Source: Crossaster papposus
Lineage: Eukaryota > Echinodermata > Asteroidea > Velatida > Solasteridae
Reading direction: 5' to 3'
Length of the DNA stretch: 64,000 nucleotides
Assembly: GCA_037893245.1 (NCBI GenBank)
Contig: JBAIAA010000648.1
Location: 496,001-560,000, forward strand
Positions 10,507 through 21,751 of this stretch are shown piece by piece. The notes beneath the pieces are model-generated. The model was not told the DNA's origin. It worked only from the letters and a program-made list of their open reading frames with translations, and ran no database searches. How positions within the stretch are numbered: the stretch's first letter is position 1; every line of letters begins with the position of its first letter. Made by a program: the position numbers and the translations under genes.

Positions 10507-11152
10507 ACTAAAACGGCGCGGTGTGTCTTGGCTAGCGGCGCGATGTGTCGTGGCTAGCGGCGCGGTGTGTCGTGGCTAGCGGCGCGATGTGTCTTGGCTA
10601 GCGGCGCGATGTGTCGTGGCTAGCGGCGCGGTGTGTCGTGGCTAGCGGCGCGATGTGTCTTGGCTAGCGGCGCGGTGTGTCGTGGCTAGCGGCGCGGTGT
10701 GTCGTGGCTAGCGGCGCGGTGTGTCTTGGCTAGCGGCGTGATGTGTCTTGGCTAGCGGCGTGATGTGTCTTGGCTAGCGGCGCGGTGTGTCGTGGCTAGC
10801 GGCGCGGTGTGTCGTGGCTAGCGGCGCGGTGTGTCTTGGCTAGCGGCGTGATGTGTCTTGGCTAGCGGCGTGATGTGTCTTGGCTATAGCGGCGCGGTGT
10901 GTCGTGGCTAGCGGCGCGGTGTGTCGTGGCTAGCGGCGCGGTGTGTCTTGGCTAGCGGCGTGATGTGTCTTGGCTAGCGGCGTGATGTGTCTTGGCTAGC
11001 GGCGCGGTGTGTCGTGGCTAGCGGCGCGGTGTGTCGTGGCTAGCGGCGCGGTGTGTCGTGGCTAGCGGCGCGATGTGTCTTGGCTAGCGGCGCGCGATGT
11101 GTCTTGGCTAGCAGCGCGGTGTGTCTTGTCTAGCGGCGCGTTGTTTAGCGGC
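10507..11152 (+). repeat. 22-bp minisatellite, left arm of the foldback element (about 29 units)
   Basis: The unit contains GTGTGTCGTGGCTAGC followed by GGCGCG. Variants are CTTGG for CGTGG and GCGTGATG for GCGCGGTG, mostly CpG-type transitions. From about 10672 to 11000 a five-unit (110-bp) pattern repeats three times, a small higher-order structure. Confidence 0.95.
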
Positions 11153-12839
11153 GCGAGTGGATGATGAAGGGGGAACTTTTGGTATCGAGGGGCTTGCCCT
11201 TAAAATTGTGACGTCATGTCGACCTCGAGAATAAATATGTAGTGTTTTAGCCGTAGGAATATTTAAAGTGAGGTGGCCTTTCTTTAATTCAACTATACCC
11301 GTACCCCCCAAAAGCTGTTGTTTAATACATTTCCCTTTGTATGTCTTTCCTCTGCTCTACTGTGTTACCCAGTATGATCCAGTGGTAGGATCCAAAATGT
11401 TCGCGCTTTGGGGGGAATAATTACAAGAGGTCGCTTTTTTTGTGTGGACGCGTACGTTGCAGTAAACTTTGAAACCTGCCTACCGAAAAATGTCTACTAG
11501 ATTAGTATAGCTGTATGTGCAAACACTAGTGATACAAATATGGAATAGTAGTTAAAATTAGTGCGGTTGTTGAGAAATCAATTATACAAAGAGAAAAACC
11601 CACAAAAAAAAGAATGTATAAATGTATAGCCTAGGCTAGGGCCTAGCCCTATAGCCCTATACGTATACCACATTATTGCGTTAATACATTACATATTATG
11701 TATACATTTTTTTTTGTTCTGTGGTGTTTCCACATTTTCTCGTGTAATTAATATTAGAACATGCATGTGCATTTAAACATGCATGTTCTAATGTCCTTTT
11801 CTTCATGAGATAACGGTGGTAAAATACAAGAATGAATGAATGAAAACAATTCACACATCATGCCTTTAAGTTCAATGAAGGCTTCATGAATCCTGTTCAT
11901 GCTTCTATTGGTTGTCCTTGGAAACTTAATTATGTAGGGCGTACGTCATGTAGGCCAAGTCTACCATTTCTTTTATATTTAAAATGTTTGTGGTATACTT
12001 TGCATCCATCTCTGATTTGATGAGCAGGTATTTTCTTAAGAAAATTATAAATTGATGTTTTATTGGTTCACTTCCACCATGGATTTATGCATACAATTCA
12101 TGGCATATTTGTCATCCAATCCAATGATGCATTGAGAATGTCGATAATGTCGGTTTATTCTGGTGAATCTGTCCAGGTAACGCTAGGTATAAGGCCTTCT
12201 TCCCTAAAGCTGTTTGGGAATTTCGAACGCTGACTATAATAGTCGACAATCTAGTTCCTCGACCTGGCAGTAGGCCTATCCAATGTCAGGATATGTGGCT
12301 CAGTCTTGCAACCGTATTCAACCCAGTGGTTCTGCGTCCCTTCCTTGAAATGATATTTCAATAACATTTGAAACGTAATCGGTATCGTTACCGCAGTCAA
12401 CATTGTGGTTCCCTGACCTGAAAATAATCATCAGGATCTTTGGCTCGTGGAGCAAGACTATCAACCGACGGTCTGGTTGCACTGAACCAGATGGGAACCA
12501 CATTGGAACCACATGGTCGACTGCCGTAACAATACCCTCTCTGAAATTCAACAAGGATAAATAAAAGAAATAAAACCTAAAAAAAGCGCTAACATTTTGG
12601 ATCCTACCACTGGCTCAGATGGGTACTGGGTAACACAGTAGAGCAGAGGAAAGGCATAAAAAGGGCAATGTATTTAACAACGGGTATAGTTAAATTAAAG
12701 AAAAGTCCCTTCACTTTGAATATTCCTACGGCCAAAACACTACATATTTATTCTCGAGTTCGACATGACGTCACAATTTTAAGGGCAAGCCCCTCGATAC
12801 CAAAAGTTTCCCCTCCATCATCCACTCGTGCCGCTACAC

Positions 12840-13180
12840 ACCGCGCCGCTAGACACTAGACACACCGCGCCGCTAGCCACGACACACCGCGCCGCTAGCC
12901 ACGACACACCGCGCCGCTAGCCAAGACACATCACGCCGCTAGCCACGACACACCGCGCCGCTAGCCAAGACACATCACGCCGCTAGCCACGACACATCGC
13001 GCCGCTAGCCACGACACATCACGCCGCTAGCCACGACACACCGCGCCGCTAGCCAAGACACATCGCGCCGCTAGCCACGACACACCGCGCCGCTAGCCAC
13101 GACACACCGCGCCGCTAGCCACGACACACCGCGCCGCTAGCCAAGACACACCGCGCCGCTAGCCACGACACACCGCGCCG
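12840..13180 (-). repeat. 22-bp minisatellite, right arm of the foldback element (about 15 units)
   Basis: The same 22-bp unit in inverse orientation (CCGCTAGCCACGACACAC). It is about half as long as the left array, so the two arms have expanded or shrunk independently. Confidence 0.95.
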
Positions 13181-13439
13181 TTTTAGTGACCTTAATAGTA
13201 CACCATACTTTTGACATGTACCAACATTTGGTTGTGGTTAGTTTGAGGAAAATTTTAATGGAGGCATGTTACCTTTTTACAATTTCGGCCAGAAAAGGTA
13301 ATTTCTGACTATTCTAGATAAGAACAAGTTTTCAGGTCCAATAATTAATCATACTTAAGAAAAATCTGATTATAACTTGTGGCATATGTAGTATAGAATT
13401 ATTTTTTACTAACATCAAATGAGTACATATAAGGTTTAT

Positions 13440-13880
13440 GCTCACAACCGACCCCAAAGTTAAAGTTCCCCGTGTAAATGGGACACCAACAATATTGGTG
13501 TCCCTTTACACGGGGAACCCGAAGTACAGGGGTGTGTTTTAGACTTAAAATTATCTATTTTGAATAAGATGACCACAATTAACTAACTAGCATAACTCTT
13601 TGCAACATAATTAATACTACTTACTACACATTTTGACTTTTGCTCCAGAAACATGGACAGAGGTTCCCCGTGTAAAGGAGACACCAACTTCTAAATGTGG
13701 AGTCAAGAGTAAGATGGGTGTTTTAGACTGGGACATTATTAATTTCAAATAAGATAAGGACATTTAAACCATTAGCATGACTGATTGCAACAACAAAACA
13801 AAATCATATAACTTATAACAATACTAGAACCTGCAAAAAGGTTCTCCGTGTAAGGGGGACACCAAAAGTATAATTGTGTA
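13440..13880 (+). repeat. Diverged ~180-200-bp tandem units carrying the subterminal motif
   Basis: Three units start with GGTTCCCCGTGTAAA-like sequence at about 13464, 13662 and 13840. The first two also share GTGTTTTAGACT and AATAAGAT further on. The first unit includes a near-perfect hairpin: the motif at 13465-13489 faces its inverse at 13496-13520 across a 5-7-base loop. Confidence 0.65.
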
Positions 13881-14528
13881 TTAAGATCAAAATTTGATTT
13901 TTTTTTTTTTTTAAGGTCAAAAGAGACTTTGCCTTGTGGAATGGAACATTCCATCTGTCACCTAATGAAATTATTCTTAACATCGCACCCACAAACATTC
14001 ATTATTTGTATACTATGTACATGACACTCAAAACCTCTGCACATTATGATTTGCATGACTGTTACAGCACTTCCATGGGATACTTACACATAGTGACTTT
14101 TAACAGTTTGTGTATTTTCTTACTTAACAATTAATTTCTATTTGAACTAACATAATTACTACAACATTGTACTAATTATTGTCCTATCTAACTTTAGACC
14201 AGAAGTTTGTGTCTCCCAGCCGATGAAAGCCGTTGCTTTTCTGTGAATACCCTTATTTAGTATCAACTCACAGAAGGTCCCGGACACAAATGGGATCATA
14301 ACCCGAGTTACAGGGATCGAAAGACGCACAGTGATAAACGTTTGAGCCCAGTTCACAACCCCCCCCCCCCCAAAAAAAAAAAAATAATAATAATCAATAA
14401 ACTTTTAACTTTATACCCATTAAAACAAAAAATGGAAAATAGTTATCTGAAGTAGACAAATTTTGCATCAAAAACCAAAAATGTTCCATCACAATTTGTC
14501 CTGGGGATTTATAGTTCCTTGTTTCTGC

Positions 14529-17500
14529 TTATTTTAGTTCGATATCAGGTGGTAGGATATTTAGGTCCTTGTCGTCAAATTTGTACAGGTAAGCTCTTTG
14601 AAATTGCACAATTGAAGGTTCTGCCATTGTTTGTATGATGTCTTTCATAGGAAGGGTAGCCTGACGCTCAGCCTTGAAATCGTAGAATCCCATCTGATTT
14701 CTTCGCATGAATTTCAATCGCGCAGTACTTGCTTGCACGTCTGTAACCTGAATAAAGAGAAACGTGACACTAACAGTTCAATTCAGTCTAGGTTTTAACT
14801 TTTACAAACACATTTATTAGTCTATAATATTTATAACATTCTGGGACAATAGTAGTCCCCTCCCAGTTTAAAATACAACCCGCTATTGCCCAATCCACGC
14901 AACAAAATCTTACCATTGCCATGTAGACCAATGCTGTGCTATTCTTGTTAACTTCCGGAAACTTCACAGTCACAAAGTCATTGACTTTGATCCTGTACAA
15001 ATTAAAGTATGAGAAATAAATTAAGTGGAAAACAGCATGCAAATATATCGTAAACAATGACTGCTATACAGATTAAATTCAATGGATTCTATATCAAATT
15101 GTCATTCTTCTCATACTAGAATACTAACTTCTTTGGTTGTGGTTGAACCTTTCTTGTGTTGTTTGCACTAGAACCAGGGTCTAGGGGGTAGGCAGTGTCA
15201 TCATGGTCTGCTACATCAGGATCAGAGACGAGTCGATGTGTAGTGTTATCATGGCTGAAGGTGTCGATGCTGGCTTCATCAAGACCAGGGACAGGGTAGT
15301 GGGCACTGTCAACTGAATCAGGTTCAGGGGCAAGAAGGGGAGTGTTGACATCTTGGCTGGTTTCATGGTTCATGTTGACGCGAATTGAAAATGTAAAAAT
15401 AAAATATTGTTATTTCACTGTACACATTTCTAGGTCAAAGTGTTTAAAAAAAATAAAAATAAACAGTGATAACAAGGGTTTTAAAAATTAGGAATTGTAG
15501 GGAAACTTTACTTGTTTTTGGTTTTCCTTTCTTGTTCTTGATAGTGCATTTCTTCTTTTTGGTTTTCAGCAGGGCAATCTCTTCCCAGTAATGCACATAC
15601 ACCCCATTACTGCATTCACCAACACCTCGTAGGCAGCCATCACAAAAGCAGGAGAGATTCCGGACAGCCACTACACCTCCCTTGACATTTTTGATACTGT
15701 GCAGTTTCCTCGTCCCTTTCACACTCCGTAGTACTCTGTCTGCTCGGTTTCTTTTAACATCCTCAAATGGAATGAAGAAGACAGAACGCCGGAAGGCTGC
15801 GCAGCAGCTGCCATCTTGGGCCTCCTTCACCATATTTTTGGAGAGATACTCAAAAAGAGCCTTGGCATTATTTATTATTGCATTTCCTGCCTTAATGGCG
15901 TCCGATGCATGTCTCTTCACTACGCCACTTTCACCATCACTCGGCCCCTTACCATGTCTGGTACCCGAGTAATTATGGCACAGGGTGAAGCCGAAGTCTT
16001 CTAGGGCGTAGCTGATGTCTGATATTGGACCCTTACTCTTGTACTGGCAGCTGCATCCATCGCTGAACCGGTAGAAAGTGCTCAGTGGTATACCTCTTGT
16101 TTGCGTCAAATGTTGAGTCAAAACCTGCTGAAATGTGTTCACCAAGTTGAAGTCGTGTGTCAAATCGTTACTGATCATCACGCAACTTTCGGTTACGGGA
16201 CTGTGACAGTTGTTGCATCTGTAGTATGTGACTATTGGGTGCACCGTCGCCGAATCATGTGCATAGTATGCACTCTGTACCTCACGCTGGTAACTGCATT
16301 TAAAGTTCTCTGCAAAGTCAAACACCCCTAAAGCTTCATCATCATGCAGCTTTCCTCTCAGCTCACTCTCTTGTCTATGCTGCCAGTCCTTATTGAACAG
16401 GTGCTCAGCATGTGGATGAATTTCTACCTTCAGTTCATCAATCAGTTCCTTTACAGTGCCTGATTTCAGTTCAAGGGACCTTTTCTTCACTTCTTTGGTA
16501 CCTTTTTTAGTGTGGCAAATGGAGTTAACCATATCCCACTTCTTCCACTGAACTTTGCAGGCGAGACTTGCCAAGTGACCGAGCGAATCCTCAAGCCCTT
16601 CAACACCACATTCGGTGCATGTTCTTGTGATGCATTCTGGATTGTTGTATTCTTCTGTCTTTGGGCACATGGTTAGATTAACCAAGTTGTATTGATCCTT
16701 CAATGTTGCTGACTTGATCTGATTGATTGCGTGTATCTTAAGTTGAATATTTTCACAATATTCACATAGGCAACCGATGTACTTCGCCTGTTGTTTGTAT
16801 TTCACATGCTTTGGGCGTAGCCGATAGAACACCGAAGCACACACAGGCTTGTCTGGATTTGCCTTGATGTACTGTTTGTGCAAATTTGCAATGGTGACAT
16901 CCATGACATGTGCAGGTTTTAGAGTTTTTTTACTAACAAGTTTCTTGTCGGGCAACTGGTTTGAATTAACTTCATAGAATTCACGGATGGCTTCAACTGT
17001 TTTAGATGGAATAGGTTTTCTGCCAGCTTTCAGTTTCCTTGCCTTCTGCAGTAACTTGCGACTGATGATGCCAGACCTCCTGCAGAATTCCCTTTGAAGC
17101 TTGTACCTTTTGATTTCACTCAGTGTGCTGGCCAGGATTTTTCTTGAAACTGACTTTCTTGGTGCTTGAAGTCCGATTGCTACAGCCTCCATAACTCCTT
17201 CCTCCAATTTGGATTTGGAGCTAATCCCAGCTTTCTTAAAAGCTGCAGCTTTGGTTGGGGTTGCCTTATTTATTAGATCTATCGAAGTGTTAATACATTT
17301 AGATCTTGTCTTTGGCAGGGCTTTTCTCGCACGCTCAAGTGCCTTGTTTCTAGCTTCATGCGTTCGGAAATCCAATGCATCTTCATTCTGAAGAATGTTG
17401 TTTCTGTACTGTAGCTCATTATTCTTGTCTTGTAGCTCATTAGTCTTGTCTTGTAGCTCATTAGTCTTGTCTTGTAGTTGTTCCTTCTGAGCTTTTAACT

Positions 17501-18080
17501 GTTCTTCCATTTCCTTCAATCGTTCTTCACCTTCCTTTATCTTTCGGTTCTGTTCTTCCAAAATCATCATCTGCACCCTTTTGGACTTAAGAGCATACAA
17601 CTCTCTTCTTCGAGCCAATGTAGATTCTTTTCTTTTCTTTGAGTATCCTGCTCGCTGTGCTCGTTTCTTTGCTGCTGCTTTACTCTTGGCTTTCTCATGC
17701 TGTTGTCTTGTCTGTGTTTTCTTTAATCTTGCATCCTTGCCTGCAGCTTTCTTCCTTTTATTCATCTTTTCCATCCTGATCCTGGCCGTCTCGTTGTTTC
17801 GTTTTTTCCTCTGAAGCCACATCTCAGCTTCTTCCCGTTCGTGAGCAGAGAGATTTCTTTTCGTGAGAGATTCTTCTGCTAATGAACATTGAACTCGGTA
17901 GTATTTGCTGTATAACTTTGAATGTTCACGAATTGTTTTAATTTTTTCTGGATTTGTTTGTGCCATTCTGTCTTTCCAAGTTTGAGTTTTTGATTTGCGG
18001 TTTTTTGGCTTGGTAGGAATAGAGCTTGTGGAGGCAGCTTCAGTTCTGAATCGAACACGAAGTTCATAGGGCGGTGGCAT
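14529..18080 (-). CDS. Putative transposase of the large transposon (Sola-like?), four exons, predicted 1029 aa
   Basis: Exon 1 is 18080-15512 (donor GTAAAG), exon 2 about 15351-15129 (donor GTTAGT; its acceptor is the least certain), exon 3 14992-14914 (acceptor TTTGTACAG, donor GTAAGA) and exon 4 14747-14529 (acceptor TTATTCAG, TAA stop). All phases agree. Residues 1-170 are very Lys/Arg-rich; 170-235 look like a coiled coil with LQDKTNELQ heptads. Cys pairs follow at CLCEYCEN (about 437) and CTECG (about 488). The likely catalytic core has Asp in VFDFAENFKC (588), ISNDLTHD (637), RFSDGCSCQYKS (674) and HGKGPSDGES (709-718). Similar blocks occur in transposase-like proteins scattered through animals. 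A T-rich tract plus AAAG just before the ATG suggests a 5' UTR exon. DDE-type catalysis is inferred, not proven. Confidence 0.8.
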
Positions 18081-18643
18081 CTTTAAAAAAAAAAAAAAAA
18101 AGATGAGACGGGTGAAAAGGCTGGATGGAATAAATCAAGCAAATAATAATATACATATAAGCAATTATTAAATAAAAATATCTAAATCTTTGCACAATTA
18201 ATTAATAACAATTAATAACAATTAATTTTTTAATAAATCATTATGAAGGAAAAGAAAAGAAAAAATGACCTAAACAGTGATAAATAGCTCGTCCAAAAAG
18301 TAACTAAGTATTTAAGTTCAAAGAAAAAAATGTTTTCCAGTCTAGGTTGGTTTCCATTTATATTGGTGCGCTTTAGGGGTGAACAATATAAAACTGAACA
18401 GCAACATCAAATAATCGTTGGCAAACAAAAATTCTTTAGCTTATACAGACAAATATTAAACCCTCCAATAGTTGTACAATTATAGAAATAACTGGAAACA
18501 AACATTTACAAATGCGAACAGAAAGTTGTAAAAGCAACAACCCGCCAAGGTTACCCCTTTGTAATAATGGAATATCCCACAAAGGTAACACATGTACATT
18601 AGCCTCTGTCATGACCTTTCTAAAAGGTCAACGCAAGGAAAAT

Positions 18644-18660
18644 TGTCAAAATGGCGGCGC
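18644..18660 (+). promoter_or_regulatory. YY1-type initiator-like motif AAAATGGCGGCG
   Basis: AAAATGGCGGCGC fits the AANATGGCGGC consensus found at many animal promoters. It lies about 570 bp upstream of the transposase ATG, on the opposite strand. A similar AAAATGGCGGGAG is at 20731-20743. They could mark the transposase promoter or a divergent transcript; evidence is motif only. Confidence 0.35.
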
Positions 18661-18875
18661 TTACCAACAGCAACACGTGTGTCGTCGATGTCAGAACTTT
18701 ATGGCTTACGACGGAGCTCTAAAGGCTGTGGTTATTTCGAAAGGATAAATCGTAGGCATAAGGCTAAATGTCATCCAAAACCGTAAAATTACGAAAGAGA
18801 AAGAAACAGCGACTGAAAAAATGGTCAGTTTGTGAAAGCGTGCTGCGCTATATACGTACGTGCGTAGCTAGCAGA

Positions 18876-18955
18876 TGTCAGACAAGTCGACCGTTGAGAC
18901 AACTCGCCCGTTGAGACAACTCGCCCGTTGAGACAACTCGACCTTTGGGAGAGCT
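18876..18955 (+). repeat. Short array related to the ACAACTCG minisatellite
   Basis: About four 17-bp units of GACAACTCGCCCGTTGA. The GACAACTCG core is shared with the larger arrays at 46-49 kb and 55.7 kb. Single related units also occur near 19872 and 20028. Confidence 0.7.
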
Positions 18956-20678
18956 ATAGCTGTACTTCGACGTTTACATTGTTTATAAACAGTTAATGTT
19001 GGGCCGACTTTCCTCATGCAATGTTGCCATACTTCTTTGTTGACAAACTGCAAATTCATTGTACCTTTACCATGTTAATGTTATTAATGCTTGCTATTTA
19101 TCCTCTGTTAACAATTTAGGTGTAAGCTTAGTCCGAAAAAAACACCAAAACGGTGGCGTCCAGAAATTGTGCACACAATCGACCGAGTGCTCCCTAATTG
19201 GTCGTGGCGCAATTGAATAATTCTTGAAAAATTCAAGTTTAATATTTACGAAGTTCTTTTAATGTCAGGTTTCAGTCAATAAAAGGGTAAAATATTACTA
19301 GATTTCACAGGCGTCTGTACATTTAATGTGACAGTATTTAAAACTGGTTTTTAAATTAACATTGCAGGATTGTTGAGGTTTAACGTCCATATAGTAATTA
19401 TGTGAACCAAGTGCTTGTGTGTAAAGCCCCAAATTTATATTTGATGTCAAAAAATAATTAAAAATACAAAAATAATATTGCTTGTACATGTATCAAGTTG
19501 TATGAATTGGCCCCAGAATTTGTTTACTGTTTGGCATTCAAATATGGCTTTCAAATAAAGCTTCAGTTCAGTGCCACTGAATTTTTTGTTTTGTTTAAAT
19601 GTTAATTGGGCCTAACCGGTTTTCTAAGGAGCATAAATATACGGCGGGTCTTTTCAAGTGCAGGAAAGAAAATCTAGTTTTATGATTGGCCATTTTTTAT
19701 TAAGTATTTCCCCGCAATTCACTAACTATCTGTTGTCTTTCCTCCATGGTATAGCTACTTACGTTAGTTTTACGCGCGAGCTCGGAAGCCATATTGACAA
19801 ATTTCCTCAAAACGCCCTCTTCGGTTGATTTTCGTCATTTCATGACAGAGGCTAATGTACTCCCCAACGCTAACGGTGGGACAACTCGACCGCTAGACAA
19901 CTTGTGCACAGTGCGCCGCGGCACGTACCGTGCCCGAGAACGGTGCGGTCGACCGGTCATTAATGCAACGTGCCTGCAATGCAACACCCGCTACGGTGTA
20001 CGTGTACATGCACGGATACACAAAACGGTCGAGTTGTCTAACATTGGGTAATTCATGGATTGTGTCCTGTTTACGCGGCGAACAATTTTCAGCTGTATTT
20101 GGAAATATGAAAGTTATTCTCTCAGTAATGGGCTTGTTCTTATGTTAAAACCAACCCCAAATAATTGCCGGTGTATTATTACAGTATATTCACGAGTTGA
20201 AAGGCAAGTGACAATTAAATAAATGGTTAAAATTGACTCGGTCATCACAACGAAAACGCGACACGAAATACTCAAGTGTCCCTGCTAATAGTTTACGTGG
20301 AGTGGATACACGCACAAAACTGTAACAAAACTACGACTAAATTGTCAATTACTGTACACAAATCACTTCAATTGTTATACAACTGTTCTGTATCCCTCTA
20401 CCGTGTCAACTTACAGATTATAACACGATCAGAATTCGTTTGGTCAGCTAAAAAATCGCAACGTAAAAACGGACCCGAAAATAGCGGTGTCTCATCAGAC
20501 CGCAAAACACCCATAGAGCTGGCTGATCGAGTACAGCTACGTTCGTGTTTTATTTTGTAATTTTTTAACAGTTCTAGACCATCGATATCTACAAAAATAC
20601 GATGAGATTGTTACAAAATGTTCCAGCTTACCTTCAATTCCTTGATGAAAGTCCACCCGCCACGTAAATTGCAAAACT

Positions 20679-21275
20679 ACGTAAAAGGGAGGACACCAAA
20701 GTATTTTCGTTCCGATTTTGTCAACTAGAAAATGGCGGGAGACGTGAGGGCACTCAATGCCAAGACGTACGTGTGGGGCATTGAATCAGGGGTTCTGTTT
20801 ATTGCTACATTTTCTAGGTCAGGTATGACGCAAGGGCAAATGTTCGCTACGTAAAAAAAAACGGGGACACTACTTCTTCAATTTCCTACTTGTTTTATCA
20901 TTTTGTGAACAATTAAAGCTAGCTGCTGCTGTTTTTTATTGAAATGTAAGTTATTGATGCATATTGATAACAAGAAAACAGGGATTTGCCGATTGTCAGC
21001 CTTGTCTTTATTTTACACGCCTTCAAAAATACAATTTTCAGCGTAAACAAGGGGACACGAAAATTTACGTTTTTTTGTTTTTGTTAAACACAAACTGAAC
21101 AAATACGATTGACAACAGGGAAATAAAAACTCACAGGAACTGATGTTAGTTGTTAATGTTGTGTTTAATGGTACAATCATTAAAATCTAACAGTTAACCA
21201 AAACTATACAGTACTGAAAAGACAGGGACATGTTCATGTCACAACAAAACCCTCAAAATGTCGGGGACACGAAGA
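20679..21275 (+). promoter_or_regulatory. Right subterminal motif cluster of the large transposon
   Basis: Four spaced variants of GTAAANNGGGGACAC occur: ACGTAAAAGGGAGGACACC (20679), ACGGGGACAC (about 20864), GCGTAAACAAGGGGACAC (21042) and TCGGGGACACG (21259). A possible inverted one is AAGTGTCCCTGC...TTTACGTGG near 20273-20299. They match the motif reiterated at the left end and lie within 800 bp of the right terminus. Confidence 0.5.
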
Positions 21276-21439
21276 ATAAAATCGGGGATTACCACCAAAT
21301 CATCTGATTTTTTTTTTCTGTGTGTGAATGGTGGAATACCCTAATATATATGCCTAATAACAATGTTAATATGAAAAACAAATATCTGTGGCTTAGAGCA
21401 CAATGCATACAATCAAGTCGAATACCCTTTTAAAAACAC

Positions 21440-21466
21440 TTGGCCCCCTAATAAATGGAACTACCC
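21440..21466 (-). repeat. Right terminal inverted repeat of the large transposon
   Basis: Reads TTGGCCCCC and then AATAAATGGAACTACCC at the outer end. It is the inverted match of 10185-10211 with one mismatch (A for T at the 18th position) and is followed by AAAT at 21467-21470. Confidence 0.88.
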
Positions 21467-21751
21467 AAATACGAACTGCTCACAATGTCGACATTGTCAG
21501 CAAATAATTCTGGCTATTGTAACTCGCATATATACAAGTCCAGCATTAATATGTACTGTATATTCTGCAGTGTAACCAAAAGTGCATGTATGGCTCATTG
21601 TGACGCAGCCTTGTTTGGAATTCCTTGATACTTTGTTGGGGTGGGGTTGGGAGGGTGGACGGTCAGGCTGGAAAATCATATGGATTGTATGCTGGTGACA
21701 GTGCCGACAATTGTGAGTGACCCTTATATTTAAGAAAGTTTATATTGAAAG

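Larger units (their letters stand above)
10486..13208. mobile_element. Foldback-type element with minisatellite arms, nested in the large transposon
   Basis: The ends are inverted: GTATGGTGTACTATTAAGG at 10486 and its complement ending at 13208, running into AAAACGGCGCGG. TTTT flanks both sides, a possible 4-bp duplication. Each arm consists of the unique tip, then a 22-bp tandem array, then about 250 bp of unique inverted sequence (11153-11412 against 12588-12838). The loop (11413-12587) has no ORF of note. Long inverted arms made of tandem repeats are the hallmark of Foldback-like transposons. No transposase was seen, so it is non-autonomous or its enzyme is elsewhere. Confidence 0.8.
18590..19865. 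repeat. Inverted repeat pair inside the large transposon
   Basis: GTACATTAGCCTCTGTCATGA at 18594-18614 faces its complement at 19841-19861. Weaker matches lie further inward (GAAAATTGTCAAAATGGC near 18638 against GCCATATTGACAAATTTC near 19788). It may be another nested foldback or the remains of a duplicated promoter. No ORF lies between. Confidence 0.55.
10185..21466. mobile_element. Large autonomous-type DNA transposon (Sola-like?), 27-bp TIRs, TSD AAAT
   Basis: The left end (10185-10211, starting GGGTAGTTCCATTT) matches the reverse complement of 21440-21466 at 26 of 27 positions. AAAT is duplicated immediately outside (10181-10184 and 21467-21470). The 11,282-bp span holds a single substantial gene, on the minus strand at 18080-14529, and repeats of a GTGTAAACGGGGACACC-like motif near both ends, as expected for transposase-binding sites. 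A 2.7-kb foldback element is nested at 10486-13208. As I recall, Sola elements make 4-bp duplications, AWWT in some groups, which fits AAAT. The transposase core resembles proteins I associate with Sola2. The element identity is strong; the superfamily name is tentative. Confidence 0.85.

Noticed and set aside
10185..21466. Treating the 878-codon exon as an ordinary host gene
   Set aside because: The flanking inverted ends with target duplication and the subterminal repeats fit a transposon better, although domestication cannot be fully excluded.
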